Shown: positions 24,341 to 36,774 of the stretch, in pieces | Position numbering within the stretch: position 1 is the stretch's first letter | Layout of the letters: each line of letters starts with the position of its first letter | NCBI GenBank assembly: GCA_019155185.1 | Contig: CM032813.1 | Coordinates: 12,443,561 to 12,507,560, forward strand | Direction of reading: 5' to 3' | Length of the DNA: 64,000 nt | DNA from: Beaufortia kweichowensis | Taxonomy: Eukaryota > Chordata > Actinopteri > Cypriniformes > Gastromyzontidae | Notes under the pieces: generated by a model | The model's database searches: none | Told to the model about the DNA's origin: nothing | What the model saw: the letters and a program-made list of their open reading frames with translations, nothing else | Made by a program: the position numbers and the translations under genes

Positions 24341-26139
24341 CCCTCATGTAAAGCAACCCCCAGAATATCCTGGTAACACTATTGCAAACACCTATAACCA
24401 CACAGCAACACACCAAAAACTCAAACTACTACAAATACACTCCAACTACTAGATAATTTGGCAAATTAGCTTTGAAACACCTGGGGAACTAGCCAAATTT
24501 TTGCTTTAACTACTAAGTCAAAGTCAGAGAGAACAAACCCAGTCACAAAACCTGATTGAATGGAGGTGAAATGGCCTGCCGTACTGGGTATTTAAGTGTC
24601 AATAGATTTTTCGGGCCCCTTTGATTAAGGATAATTACCTTAGTGATTTGAGCCTGTGCAGGAGGGTTCAACTGAAGGGCCATTACTGCCTGCTGCCTCT
24701 CAACGCTTTCTGAGAAAGAACAAAGAAACCATGACCAGGGACCACCATCACCCCAGCCTCGGTCTAACGATGAGTGATGAGAAATCATTTTGTCCTTTCA
24801 CCTGCTGGGAGGGCCAATCACATAAGCACTAAGATGATGGCCAATTGCCCCATGGAGTCTGGTTGGACCACACACAAAACACCCTAGTGAACAATATTGG
24901 GTCTATGTTTAACTCATGTCAGTCTAATTCTAAAGACATAAAGTGGTCAGAATTCATAATTCTGTCTTTTCTTTTTCGTCATTAATCATCTCATATTACT
25001 ACACAGTAACATTTGTTTCTTGTTGTTGATGTTTTTCATCTTCATAGCAACCTTTTGCTTTCTATCAAATGTGGGATATATGATGTCATTACCCAACAGG
25101 GTATTCCAAAAATCTCTTACATAATAATGCTGTTCATAAGTTGCACAGTCTTTTGTGTTTCAGGAGTCAAGGCATGCCAAGAGCTAAAGGGCTTTTATAC
25201 ATTTAGTGCATTTTATAGTACACTGAATTCAAAGCCAGAAGAGTTCAGTAACAATACCTTTGAAATTTTAGAATAGCTGTGGTGTGACTGCGTAAGTGAC
25301 TGGAATACAAAACTGTATATTTTTTCTTTCACTGTAGCCTTCAGTTCAATGGATATGATGTCACATAGGCCTATAGCAATATCAAAATTCAAATAAAAAA
25401 TATGTATTTCAAAAAGATGTATTTTAAATACTATAAACTACAGGCCATTTGACTGTAATTCTGTCATCTCATGCAAATCACTCATTTTACCCCAGTCTTA
25501 TTTACAACCCTCACTTAGCTGTACTGGCTGTAAGGACCATGACATTTTGGGCAAACTAGCTTCTCGCATAAGATTAAATGTCGCTTGTGTTTCATAGCCT
25601 CATGTGACATCTCTCTGTAAGCGCATTGGACAGATGATGTAAGATCTAAGGAAGCTATTTGTACCCCATGCAGTGTTTGGCTTCCTCCCTTCCTGTTTTA
25701 AACATGCTAAGTTGTTCTGCCTCCAGGCTGGCTGTGCCTGCAGCTCTTAATATCCTATGAGTCCCATCTCAGCCCATTTTCACAAGCACTCGAATGCAGC
25801 CGTTGGTGACTTGGATCTAAACAGACTCTCTGTAGCACTTTGAATTTTACAATTCATTGCAAGATTATTAGGAAGTACAAAAACAGCAGCTGCATTTGTC
25901 AGACATGAATGTATTGCTGTCTGTCACTCAGTCCCAGCTATGGTCGACCAATGAAGGATGAGCCCTATCAAGCTGAAAATACAACAATGAGAGGCTACAG
26001 ATTGGCAGGGCTGATTATGATCAGAGGAGGGGGAGAAAGGCCCCATCTTTGTTTGCCGTCTACATGTGCAGGAGCCAGATAATTCGCAACCAGTGTGGAG
26101 CACAATCATACTGGATTCACTTACGTTTCTAGGTCAGGA
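24341..26139. other. intergenic with regulatory-looking blocks
   Basis: No gene seen. Complex non-repetitive blocks at about 24530-24800 (gattaaggataattacctta) and 25730-26060 (caccaatgaagg-like and gctgattatgatcagagg motifs) resemble conserved non-coding elements. There are no exon borders with a plausible frame. Confidence 0.35.
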
Positions 26140-26395
26140 CGTTGGCTAGTTGTTTTTAAAACTGTACGTGTCCACTGTAGGACAAATGTTGGGTTTCCAT
26201 GTTTTTTGGGAACCTTCCACAGACATTTTTTATTTTTATACTCTACAAACTGTATATTGTATCCTGTAACCCTACATAAACCTTTCTGCATTTTTACATA
26301 AAAAATGTTTTATTTGGTAAGCGGTGTTCCTCATGGGTTTTCCCCACAAGGTTAATAAAATCACTGGGGTTTACCACGACCACACATACACATTA
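26140..26395. repeat. dispersed teleost repeat, GGGGACC family, copy 2
   Basis: The ordered phrases tactctacaaactgtatatt, aacctttctgcatttttaca and ttttccccacaaggt are characteristic of an abundant cyprinid repeat. Copy 1 lies at 6280-6465. Confidence 0.55.
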
Positions 26396-26704
26396 ATCAC
26401 AAGAGTAGTCTGCCATCACTGCCTTTTCTTAGCAGAATGTGCAGGGAAATGACATTTGACTTTAAGTCTTGGACAAAAATAGCGTCTGATTAACCTGGCA
26501 GCTCAAAACAGCTTGTACACTTGAATCATGGCTGAGTCTGATCTAGAACATCATGTCACATCTAAAATAAAAAAGAAGTCTGTGTTGATAGTTGACAGCT
26601 GATTACACTCAACCACCTGTAATCCAATTAAACCTTATTGCAGGCAAATAGCAAATTGTCATTGTCAATGCAAATACTCTTTTATTTACATTATGGTTAC
26701 TGTA

Positions 26705-26783
<79 letters not shown>

Positions 26784-26885
26784 GTTATTGTTATCATTGC
26801 CATTATCATATTATTATTATCATTAGTATTGTTATTGTTATTGTTATTGTTATTATTAGTATTAATATTATTATTATTAGTAGTA
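26705..26885. repeat. (ATT)n microsatellite with degenerate flank
   Basis: About 26705-26783 is pure TTA/ATT, followed to about 26885 by TTG, ATC and AGT variants. Confidence 0.96.
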
Positions 26886-29800
26886 TTATTGACATTATTT
26901 TCAAACACAGTGAAGTATTAGCATTTTTATTTAGTTTAAAAGAAATGTTTTTGTACATTTGGTTGGACAAGACAGCAATGACTTATTAATTGAAAAATTA
27001 GGAGAGTGGATCTATTTCCAAACATGCAGATTTAGCATTGTAAAGAGCTGATTCAATTTAGGAGGATTTAATTCAAAATAATATTAATTCATAATTCAAA
27101 AGGATTTAATTATTCAATTGGGCTTATATATAACTAAAATAAATATAAACAAAGCAACGCCACAATCACTAACAACATTACATATATATGGAGGTTTAAA
27201 TGTCAGTTTAAATGTAAAATTTCTTTAGTAAATTTCTTTTAGTAAATTAGTACATTTCTCGTTTACTAACTTGCAACAGCTCCAGATCATATTCATTGCT
27301 TCTGCCATATTTTCTTACTAAGAATAAGTTACATAAATTGCAAATAAACAATGCTTTTAGCCACAATGCTATTTTTTGTATAATTTATTTTTAGCAATCA
27401 ACAAAAAATAAATAAATGTGTCTCTGCCTGTGAAAACCCAGCTAAAGCCATTCTTTGTAATTTAGTGTTCTCTACATTAAATCATCCTTCAAAATCATCA
27501 TACAGAATGCATAAATATAGAATAATTCTATGATATGATAGAATATAACCAAAATGTAACCTTGATATCTCTAATATTAACTGAGTAATGACACGTCAAA
27601 GATTAAAATTATAGTGATATTTATAGGTGAAATTAAACTTTGATGCTTGTAATATCAGAATTTGATTTAGAGACCTGGTTTTCACAGACAGGGTCACAAA
27701 TGAGGATCTCACCACTGATTTACATGTCAAACTGTCATATGTCAAAATGACATTATTAGAGATGGAGCTGTTTTAATACCATTATCACAAGCACTTGGTT
27801 AAGCACTTGGTTACTAACACAATCTGTTGCTATTAACTATTAACTATATTCAGTTGCAGTGGCACAGTAATTGTAAAATGCCACAGTGCCTGAAAATGCC
27901 TGCTGTGTGCTATGGCTGGCAGATTTTACCTTAGCTCTGCTTATTAAGCTTAATGTTTGATGAATCCCTTCTATTGAGTCATGTGAGCATCATACATTAT
28001 GACGTAGAGGAAGTGATCACCTTGTTATGTTGATTTGAATTACTGTATTTGCCAGCACAATTTCTGTTTACCCTGCAGATGCCATCGAGAGTTATTACAT
28101 TAGCCACTTTGAAGGCAGGAGGCACAGCTAAAGGGGGCAAGGTCGCTCTGTCATTGCATCTGACACCCTCCAATTTCTGAACAAATTAACCCTGACAGAT
28201 AAGGAAGAAAAGCTATTTATTCCACAGCAGATGCATAAGCTAGGGTATAGGATGGATGTGCTAGACATTAACCAGCTGACAGCTGACACCCATTTATTTG
28301 CATAGAAGTGCATTTATAGTGTAAAAATTACACCACTATACTACATTTTAACATGCACAGATACAGCTGCTATGCCACATATATGTATCACGGTAAAAAA
28401 CAGTTATACAGTATAGTATATGAATGAATTTCATTTTATAGGCTTTGTAAAACAAATAAGCAAATTTTACCTATTAAAAACTATGATAAGATGGCTGGCA
28501 GTTTGATGCTTTTATAATGCCATCGGTGTTGACTGCCTTGCGTTTATTTAAGAGGACTTTGTGTGTTAGTATAGGCAAATGTTTCTTGTTACATTCACTC
28601 ATTATGTGCAATGTTACCCAAGGTTTTATCTTAGGTCCTTCATTATTTTTATTTTACAAAAACATTGTCATATCAGTGCTTTGTACTGTAAATATTCTAG
28701 CTGATTTTACAGGACTTTCTCCCTAAGCAACTAATATGAATGGTTGCAAAATATAGAACTCTTTAATATATTATTATTATTTTTTGCTTTAAAGAATTAA
28801 TTATTAAATATAAATTCTGTCATCATTAATGTTATGCTATTCCAACTTTTTATGATTTTTGAATTTTTTTACGTGGAACAACAATAGTTGATGTATTGTT
28901 GTGTTTTAGCATTAGGTTTGGATGTACTATAGCAGGGTAGTTTTTAAATCTGATGCTGGTAGTCATATAAAACTAGCTGAGCAAAGTAATAACAAGAAAC
29001 CTTCTCAAGGTTGGAAGAACAATTTTGAGTGTCCATTAGAAATCTTGTGGTGGCTACAGGCTTATCAACAGTGAGTTTAGCTCTCTGTACCTAGAAACTG
29101 ATTTTCCATATTGATCGATGAGATAAGACTAAGCAATTGCCACAGCTGTAATAAAATGTGATAAATTATTGAAGGATTTTTTTGGATATATTAGCTTTTT
29201 CATTTGTTTCATTTGTATTATTGTAAATACAATAATCAGTTTAAATAATATTAATAATAAGTAAAATTCCATCAGATAAACGCTGTATAAAATGACTACA
29301 AATGTGCACTTTATTTTATAGTCAGGTTCTACTTATACAAACTATGTATTTACTGTGTCACTGCATAATTACTAGGTAAAAACTCTGAACCTACCCCTAA
29401 ATCTATCCTTACCCTATATTAAGTACTTGTAGTTACCATGTTGTTGCATAAATACACTGTAAGTACACTTTAACTGTATGTACTTAAACCAATAATCCTG
29501 TTTTAATTCATCTGCATGGGCTCTCAGGAAAATTGTAAACATTAATTTGGTAGTACTTTGGGGAAAGTGGCATGCCCATTTTTTCACCCTTTTTCTTGTT
29601 TAAAAGCCTTTAAAGCCAAAGTTGTTTAAAGGGCTGGGGGCAGGCAAGGAGGTCCAGACAGGGCTTCTTTTAATTCATCCTCTTTAATTAGCAGTCCAGG
29701 CTGCAGCTCCTAAACACTGTGGCTTGACTCACTGTTTTCCCTTATTTTCTCTAAACAGCATGAGGGATTCACAATGAGAAAGAGTGCACTACACTGGAAT

Positions 29801-30198
29801 ATGCTTGGGTGTTTTCACACTCTTGAGCTGCATGTTTAGTTTTGATATATATTTGATATGTTTTAGTTTTGAAATTTTAATGCTCCAAACTAGTTTTTAA
29901 TTACTTTCTCGCTTTCACACAAATGCTAAATGCAATCTAAAATCTTTTGACTAAACACATCAAAAATATTTAAGTCAAACAATATTAAAGCATTACAGTA
30001 TCATATTTTTGTAATTCCATTTTCTTGTAATTTCAAATCTTGATCAAATCTACTGATCAGAAGAGCTCAATCAAGACGCTATTGTGCACATGCCTGTGAG
30101 GACATATTGTTATGTAGATTGCAAATTCAAGATGAAACCTAAACTTGTGTGATGTATTATCTCAGTCTGCATAAAATATATAGCTGAATGCTACATAT
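26886..30198. other. intergenic stretch
   Basis: No gene recognised. About 28040-28315 and 29610-29790 are complex blocks with homeobox- and octamer-like words (ttatttgcatag, ctctttaattagcag). About 29330-29480 resembles a common teleost repeat. A frame at 28517-28726 has a short stretch (TQGFILGPSLF) resembling a LINE reverse transcriptase, too weak to call. Confidence 0.35.
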
Positions 30199-30275
30199 AC
30201 AGATACATTTACATTTTACATTTACATTTAGGCATTTAGCTGACGCTTTTATCCAAGGCGACTTACAAATATAGA
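30199..30275 (-). mobile_element. isolated L2/SINE 3' tail
   Basis: tacatttaggcatttagctg followed by acgcttttatccaaggcgac is the reverse complement of the shared 3' tail of teleost L2-type LINEs and their SINE partners. The tail ends in repeated acattt units. Confidence 0.65.
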
Positions 30276-31152
30276 CATATTTACGCCACATATATAACTA
30301 TTTTCAGCTTCCCAGTTTCCCAAACATACCAGTTCATTTACTTCTTCTTTCGAATCTGTCAGAAAAAGGTTAGCTATTTCATTAATGGTTTATCAACTTA
30401 AAATTATACAGTGCCATGTTTTACCATTCTACTGATACCATACAGGTCATGAAAGACAGGCAAGGTATCACCTCCCACATCAGTCTAGTCCATCAGTCGG
30501 GCTTTCACCTGCAATCAGAGCTTTGCTTCTGCAACACCAGCTGTGATTGGCAGGACTAATCACAGTCACCCACATACAGCGCTTCATGTTCACACCAAAC
30601 CCTGTGATCTGACCTGATGTGACTTTCCCCTTCAGAGCCTGTTCAGTTTGGCCAGTGAATGAAAACATTGATCTGTTCACCCTTGGACAAGCGACTGAGG
30701 CCACATCTTTGTGTTGATTACTTTATGGCAAATTTCTTAAAAGTCAAAGCCACTGGATGTGACTTATTTCATGTAAATTGATACAGAAATCAAGAGGGCC
30801 AATTTCATTAGGTCATTCAAAGGTCATTAGGCCAATACATTGGGGGATGCTTTAGAAATGTACTGATTTTTTGTGACCTACCTTCAAAGCAAATGAAGGA
30901 AAACCAGCCAGGATTTCCATTCTGTCCATAATTGATTAACACAGACAATAGTTTTTATTAATCTCTCTTTTTGGATAAAACAGCAAGAGAGTAGAGAATA
31001 AATTACAAAGAGGCAATTTTTAAAAATGTTTGTCACTTGTTTATTATCAACTGACAACCCAGTTTACAATTTCACCATTACTGCCCAGGAAAAACCCACA
31101 AAACCCAATAAACTTAAACATAAGTTCACACAAAACATTCAAGCTTACAAAT
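30276..31152. other. intergenic stretch
   Basis: No gene seen. About 30440-30720 is a complex, non-repetitive block with several TGATTGG/CCAAT-like and TGACC-like words, possibly regulatory. Confidence 0.35.
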
Positions 31153-31652
31153 TGTCACGGAAACACCAGGAAACTCCATCTATCCAAATGCAGTAACCAA
31201 ACTTTTTTCAACACACACCTGATCCCGATCCTGTCATCACCAAGCACCACATACAAGGAGCATTAAACACACAGCACATTGTCTGTTCTCCCTTACGGAT
31301 AAGACTACGTTTCCTATGCTAAAAAGGACCAAAAAGATTTACCTGTTCTACGTTCTCAGCTCCTCATTCTCCAGCATCTCCTCGTTCTCCGGCATCTTCT
31401 CATTGTCTCTGTGATTGCGTTGTCTTCCTGCCTGTCTCCCCTCCACCAGCTGGCCATCATCTCCATTTTCTTCGTACTCAACATCTGGCAACATTAAGAT
31501 AAGAACTGTTAATGCCGCCATGTGCTCTTAAAGGACATTACTATCATTGCATTCAACATTTACCTGTTCCACTGCATTAATCCATCTGTCTGCATCTGTC
31601 AATAAATTTGTCTGTTTTGTTTACTTGCCTGTCTGTCTCTGAGTCTGCTACA
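31153..31652 (+). repeat. candidate 5' LTR of the gypsy element
   Basis: It begins TGTCACGG and ends GCTACA (TG...CA), with an AATAAA signal at 31601 and T-rich DNA after it. It lies directly upstream of the gag-like frame. The partner LTR is absent, so the borders rest on the TG/CA convention and on family habit. Confidence 0.55.
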
Positions 31653-31679
31653 GCTACAGAAGAACAGACCATAACACCA

Positions 31680-32155
31680 TGAACCAAACAGGCGCAGAAC
31701 ATTGTTGCTCGCGTTGGAGATGCAGCCGCATCAATTTCCAATGGAGAGGGCTATCTCTATTCAAGATTATGCTATCCACTTTCGTACTTTAGCTGCCTCC
31801 AGTGGATGGAACAAGCTGACCACGTACCGCCAGGGGCTGGAGCCTTCTCTGTGGCTGCATCTCTTAGCGTATGATGACACTATTGGCCTGGTATGCTTCA
31901 TTCAACTCTCCATTCGAGTCGCCAACAGAGTTCAAAGTAGCATTGAAGATCAATCCCTATCTCACCCGTTCTATTACATCCACCAGCCAGAGTACACTGC
32001 CCCTCCAGAGCCACTGTGTGGGTCCCGACCAACTCCAGGGGGGCTTACTTCACCATGAGGAAATCCAACTGCTGGTTCTGGAGGGATCCACCATGAATAT
32101 TGTGTTAGGGCACACATGGCTCGTCTCTCATGATCCCTCCATCTTGTGGTCCTGA
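31680..32155 (+). pseudogene. gypsy gag and protease remnants
   Basis: The first part resembles a gag capsid segment (RAISIQDYAIHFRTLAASS). The frame then shifts into a protease-like stretch (NIVLGHTWLVSHDP). The usual gag zinc knuckle and protease active site are not visible, which suggests a deletion between the two parts. Confidence 0.65.
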
Positions 32156-32389
32156 GGCAAAATACTGAAGTGTGGTAGGAAATAGGTGCTTTCCCTGCTT
32201 GCCACAACCTGTTGTGTCTGTTCCTCTCATTTCAGATAATTCTACGTCTGTTGAAAGCCCAGTTAAAAAGAGATCTGTCGACATTCCCCCCAAATACTCT
32301 ACTCGAATACTACTTTAGTATTTTACCCAAGAAGAGCCTCCCAGTTGCCCCCTCATTGACCATGGGACTGTGTGATCAACCTGCAACCC

Positions 32390-33110
32390 AATAAACCCAG
32401 GGGTAAGATTTACTTACTGTCCATCCCTGAACAGAAAGCCATGGAGGAATACATCGAGGAGGCTCTTCAACAAAGGTATACCTGACCTTCTATGTCCGCT
32501 GCTGCTTCAAATTTCTTCTTTGTGGAAAAGAAGGATGGAGGCTTGCACCCTTGCATTGATTACAGAGCCCTGAACAACATTACCTTCAAGTACCTTTACC
32601 CCCTTCCTCTCGTCCCATCTGCACTGGAGCAGCTTTGCAGAGCCAACATCTTTAGCAAGCTGGACCAGAAGATTCATCCTGAACTATAGCTCCATTACTT
32701 ATCCTCTCACCAATCCCCTGAAAGGAAAGCCCAACTCTCTGTCCTGGACTCCCAAATCCACTACAGCCATGGAAACCCTAAAGAAAGCCTTCACATCCAC
32801 CCCACTCCTGGTACACCCTGATCCCAAAAGCAGTTTATCGTAGAAGTGGATATCCCACCATCAGGAGCTGGGGCGGTCCTATCATGGCAGCAGGGAAATC
32901 ATCCTCGTCTCCATCCATGTGCCTTGTTTTCCAAGAAACTCACCCCAGCACAACAAAACTTTGACATCGGAAACCAAGAACTTCTAGCGATCAAACTCGC
33001 CCTTAAAGAGTGGAGACACTGGCTGGAGGGGGCCCATCATACCTTTATTGTATACACATATCACAAAAATCTCAAGTACCACAGATAAATAGACTGAACC
33101 CCAGGCAGGC
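32390..33110 (+). pseudogene. gypsy reverse transcriptase and RNase H remnants
   Basis: The N-terminal RT signature (VEKKDGGLHPCIDYRALN) is followed by LYPLPLVPSALEQL. Just after the sequence ...FSKLD (near 32668) the reading jumps to the RT connection region, so the YxDD-bearing palm is lost. RNase H-like sequence follows (LFSKKLTPAQQNFDIGNQE, then LAIKLALKEWRHWLEGA). Stop codons and frameshifts break it repeatedly. Confidence 0.8.
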
Positions 33111-33225
33111 AGGATGGGCCCTCTTCTTCACACGCTTTCAGTTTCCATGTTCTATCCAGGGACCACAAATGTCAAAGCCGACGCCCTATCAAAACTTTAT
33201 GCTCCAAATGAATCATCAGAAAATT

Positions 33226-33885
33226 CAGCACATGCATCAGAGTTGTTGTCTAGTGGGGCCAAAGCCTAGACGTGGACATGGAGGGAATAATGCTAAATTG
33301 CAAACTAATTTTCATGTCCCAAATGATGTTCCTGTGGCATGGAGGAAATGATGAACAGAATGTGTGTCATATCTTGTGCATACAGTAAATGACTGAGATC
33401 TAAACTTGAACTATAGGTTTAATCACAGGTGCTGATCATGTGGCTTTTGTGATTGAAAATCACAGCGCCACCAAGTGGCAGCAATGGGAGTGACACTTAC
33501 AAAATACTTTTTACCCATTAAATTCACATGCACATCGTGCATTGTTTTCTGAAAGCCACCATGTAGCGGTGCACAGTGGTGCTTGGGCTCGTCATCGCTG
33601 CTTGAAGCTATATTGTACAGTTATTTTTCTCTTCTCTTAAAATGTTTTTTAAAACTTATTTCCATTTGCATAGTATTATTTAATATCTATGATCAGCTTC
33701 ACAGATGATGTATTGTTGTTATCTAATAACACAGATAAAATGAAGACTCCTGTGAGGTGTGTCATTACAGGACAAAGACTGTTCCTACTATTTTCTCAGA
33801 CATGCAGGGGTGTAGCACAGAATCTCTGGCCCTATGCAAAGACACTTGGGACAACTTTGCGTGCTTTTTATTACACCTTTTTCCA
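33226..33885. other. gene-free stretch
   Basis: Between retroelement remnants. About 33470-33610 has phrases found in other teleost transposon ends (gccaccaagtggcagcaatg) and may be repeat-derived. No coding signal. Confidence 0.35.
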
Positions 33886-34345
33886 AATTCTTGCAACTTT
33901 AAATGACAGATTATTATCAATGATAATTACTTCTGTTTTGTTTAAATTCAATGACAAGACGTTGCTAGTCATCATGTTTTTTATATCAACTATGCATTCC
34001 AATCATTCTGGTGAATTGTTGTTTCATTATGCCTTGCTGAAATATCGAACTGAACTGAGAAATATCGAGTATAATCAGTCTAACGGTAAAAACTCCATAT
34101 GACTGACTCCATATGTCTTAATTATTGCTCCTAGGGGTAGCATGTAGTGGAAGAAAGCCCTGTGGCACTCCATACTGGACTTGTGATTGGTATGACACCT
34201 CTTCATTCATGGCAACAAATTGAAAATGGTCAGATAAGTATGATTTAAACCATGGCAGCGCAATTCCACTAGTACTGAAATAATTTTCTAACCTATTTAA
34301 GAGGATGCTGTGGTCAATAATATCAAACGGTATGTGCATTCCCTG
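33886..34345 (-). mobile_element. L2-type LINE reverse transcriptase fragment 1
   Basis: The minus-strand frame contains FDIIDHSILLNRLENYFS, then WFKSYLSDHFQFVAMNEE and QVQYGVPQG, the standard order of an L2-clade reverse transcriptase. The region that should hold the YADD box (about 34060-34085) is mutated. 5' and 3' parts are absent. Confidence 0.85.
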
Positions 34346-34395
34346 CGAATCAAACCCATGACCTTGGTGTTGCTAGTGTCATGCTCTACTGGTTT
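34330..34395 (-). mobile_element. tRNA-derived SINE head fragment
   Basis: On the minus strand agagcatgacactagcaac is followed by ggtcatgggtttgattc, a degraded tRNA-like region with a box-B-like GGTTTGATTC. A similar head lies near 58930-58990. Confidence 0.5.
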
Positions 34396-34559
34396 CATAT
34401 TAGGTAGTTTAGTTATATATATAATATAATAGTTTCCATTTATTTTAAATTATTGAAAACTTACATTTGTGGGTGAACTATCTCTTTAGGTCTGTTATTA
34501 TTAATTTTCAGAATGACACCCTTCTTGATTCTTTTGCATTTGTGCTTATTTTGAAATAA

Positions 34560-34615
34560 TCTTATATTTACATTTACATTTAGCAGACACTTTTATCCAA
34601 AGTAAGTTACAAATA
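34560..34615 (-). mobile_element. isolated L2/SINE 3' tail
   Basis: tacatttacatttagcagac, then acttttatccaaagtaagtt: the reverse complement of the shared L2/SINE tail. Confidence 0.65.
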
Positions 34616-34784
34616 CTTAGGATCTTAGTAACAAATATGAAGATATTCTAAATGAAATAAGCAAAACATACAATAATACATGTCATTTTTATGTTTCAGA
34701 AAGAAGTCTCTGAATATTATGGCACAATAATAAATGTCTTTGTTTTCTATTTTAATATGAATTTAAATGTAATTTATTACTTTA

Positions 34785-34945
34785 ATGGCAAAGCTGATTT
34801 TTTTCCATGATTGCTCTAATCTTACTCACATCTCTGCGTGCCTAAACGACATTTCTACCTGGATGAAGGATCATCACTTGCAGCTGAACCTTGCAAAGAC
34901 AGAACTGCTAGTGATCCCCTCTGATCCAGCTATCCAAGGATCTTG
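34785..34945 (+). mobile_element. L2-type LINE reverse transcriptase fragment 2
   Basis: The plus-strand frame reads ISACLNDISTWMKDHHLQL, then NLAKTELLVIPSDPAIQ, the thumb-proximal motif of L2-type reverse transcriptases. It breaks off after about 50 codons. Confidence 0.8.
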
Positions 34946-35868
34946 TGGTTTACAGAGGCGATGCTTTTTCTCTTTTTTTCAACATAGGGTGCCATCGCTG
35001 CATCTCATTCAAATCGAATCCTGGTCCTACATTTTTTAGTTAGACAGTGTTTGACAAATAGAGAGATTACATTACATGCTCTGACTATAGACTCCTTATA
35101 TATTAGGCGATTAATGTAGCATGACTGAGCCTAACAATGTGTTTGCGGCAGTAAAGCTGAATACCAAGAGACAGCATCACTCACTTTCACAAGTGATTAG
35201 ACAGACAAAGGCTGTGCTCTGCTGTCAACTCTGTTACTCCTGCCCTCAGGGACAATGTTGTAGTATTTTGCCCTATTATCAAGCATTTTGTACCAGTCTA
35301 AGTGAAAATAATTGAGCCATTATAAACTCCTTTGTGTTATCAATTTATAATATGCCAACAAAAAATCTCTCATTGGGGCAGAATTTTATCCATTAGTGTT
35401 ATGTGAAACTGTATTACCGTAGATTTAAAATCAAGCGCTAATAAAATGGTGTCTACTAATGCTAGATGTACCTGCTGGTGACAATTGTTTTCTTTTTTAA
35501 TTGAAACTCAACCCTAAATGAAAAATTATATGCTTAGGGGTAGATTATCAATATTATGTATTGTGACTCGCTAGACATACTGCACAGTAACTGTAAATCA
35601 CATTTATAATGGAAGTCTATAAAATCTATCATGCCAAGTTTAGCTTAGCTTAAGTAACCCTAAAACCAAATAATTGATAACAATTCATGATACATGTTTT
35701 TATTTAGGATTTAAGGATTAAAAAGCACCTGTTATGCTCATTAAAAGTTGTATCATTGGGGTATACTACATTTATGTGGTTAAGTAAAAAAACACAGTAA
35801 TGTCATAATGTGCGTATAATTACCTGGAAGATATTTCGATTATTGTTTTTTAAGGGTGATGATGAAGA
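34946..35868. other. gene-free stretch
   Basis: About 35110-35330 is complex and non-repetitive (gacaatgttgtagtattttg) and could be conserved regulatory DNA. No gene or repeat recognised. Confidence 0.35.
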
Positions 35869-35869
35869 G

Positions 35870-36145
35870 CTTAATTCTGCAACTCTGTTTTGTCTGAGTT
35901 CAACACTAAAGTGTTTGCTAGTCATAATTTTTTTATATTAACTATGGATTCCATCATTCTGGTGAACTGATGCGTTTTGTGAGACCTTGAAGAATTATAG
36001 AGTTCACTATCATCAGCATAACAGTGAAAACTAACTTTGTCTTTTAATTATAGCTTCTAGGGGTAGCACGTACAGGGTGAAAAGTAGAGGTCCTAACACT
36101 GAGCCCTGTTGCACTCCATACTGGACTTGTGATCGGTATGACACC
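35870..36145 (-). mobile_element. L2-type LINE reverse transcriptase fragment 3, with YADD box
   Basis: The minus-strand reading contains CYADDSELY, the catalytic box of a reverse transcriptase, flanked by remnants of QVQYGVQQGSVLGP-like and QFTRMME-like sequence. Stops interrupt it. It overlaps the same part of the enzyme as fragment 1, so it is a separate insertion. Confidence 0.75.
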
Positions 36146-36770
36146 ATTATTTATAACATGTATGATAAAACCCTGCCGTGCTCAGAAACCTCCACAACTT
36201 GCACTGTTTTGAAACAGGAAATTCTGCAGTGGCAGCAACCTTAGCTTGGATTAGGCGAACTTGACCTTGACCTGTTCTGCAGGACATGTGCCCATCAAAC
36301 TGTTTGGCAAGAGAGCAAGATTTGTGCAGGTGCTCTTGGAAACGGCTCAGATACAGTATCTAGAACATTATGTGTACAAGTTGAGTCAGTATTTAAGATT
36401 TTCTCTTTTAAAACTTTCAAGGGTCCCCTTATGATATGGCTCAATACATGCTCAGCTGGACTAAAACCCAGTGATTCCTAAATTGTTTTGGAAACTGCAA
36501 ATAAAAACTAATGGTGCACCCTCATCCCAGTCATTTTTTGTGTCCATATAGTATTTTCTGAGCATAGATTTAGTATAGCATTTTGCATTGAAATGTTTTC
36601 ATAGAACATTTCTAGCATACCCTAACTTTTAGGGTTATTAGCACAAGTTTAAGTTCAAGATCTTATTGTCATATGTACTGGGTACAATGAAATTCTTACT
36701 TTGTTGGCTCCTCATGATAAAGACAATTACACAACAGAAGAAATATAAAAAAACACTGCAATGTCTGTGG
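36146..36770. other. gene-free stretch
   Basis: About 36640-36770 (caagatcttattgtcatatg, gtacaatgaaattctt) resembles a common teleost dispersed repeat. Nothing else is recognised. Confidence 0.35.
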
Positions 36771-36774
36771 GTTA

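Larger units (their letters stand above)
31153..33225 (+). mobile_element. Ty3/gypsy LTR retrotransposon, truncated and internally deleted
   Basis: A candidate 5' LTR is followed by gag-like, protease-like, reverse transcriptase-like and RNase H-like segments in the order gag-PR-RT-RH, all on the plus strand but broken by stops and frameshifts. It stops after the RNase H/connection region (near 33225); integrase and a 3' LTR are not found. A large deletion inside the reverse transcriptase removes the catalytic centre. Inactive relic. Confidence 0.85.

Noticed and set aside
23459..24416. Overlapping frames of 80-110 codons with repeated ICKCCGL-type words
   Set aside because: Products of the tandem units in the foldback element, present on both strands and in several frames.
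28517..28726. LINE reverse transcriptase fragment
   Set aside because: One short motif-like stretch only (TQGFILGPSLF); no neighbouring RT motifs in any frame.
34330..34395. tRNA gene
   Set aside because: Only a degraded box-B half is present, in the context of a dispersed SINE; no full cloverleaf.
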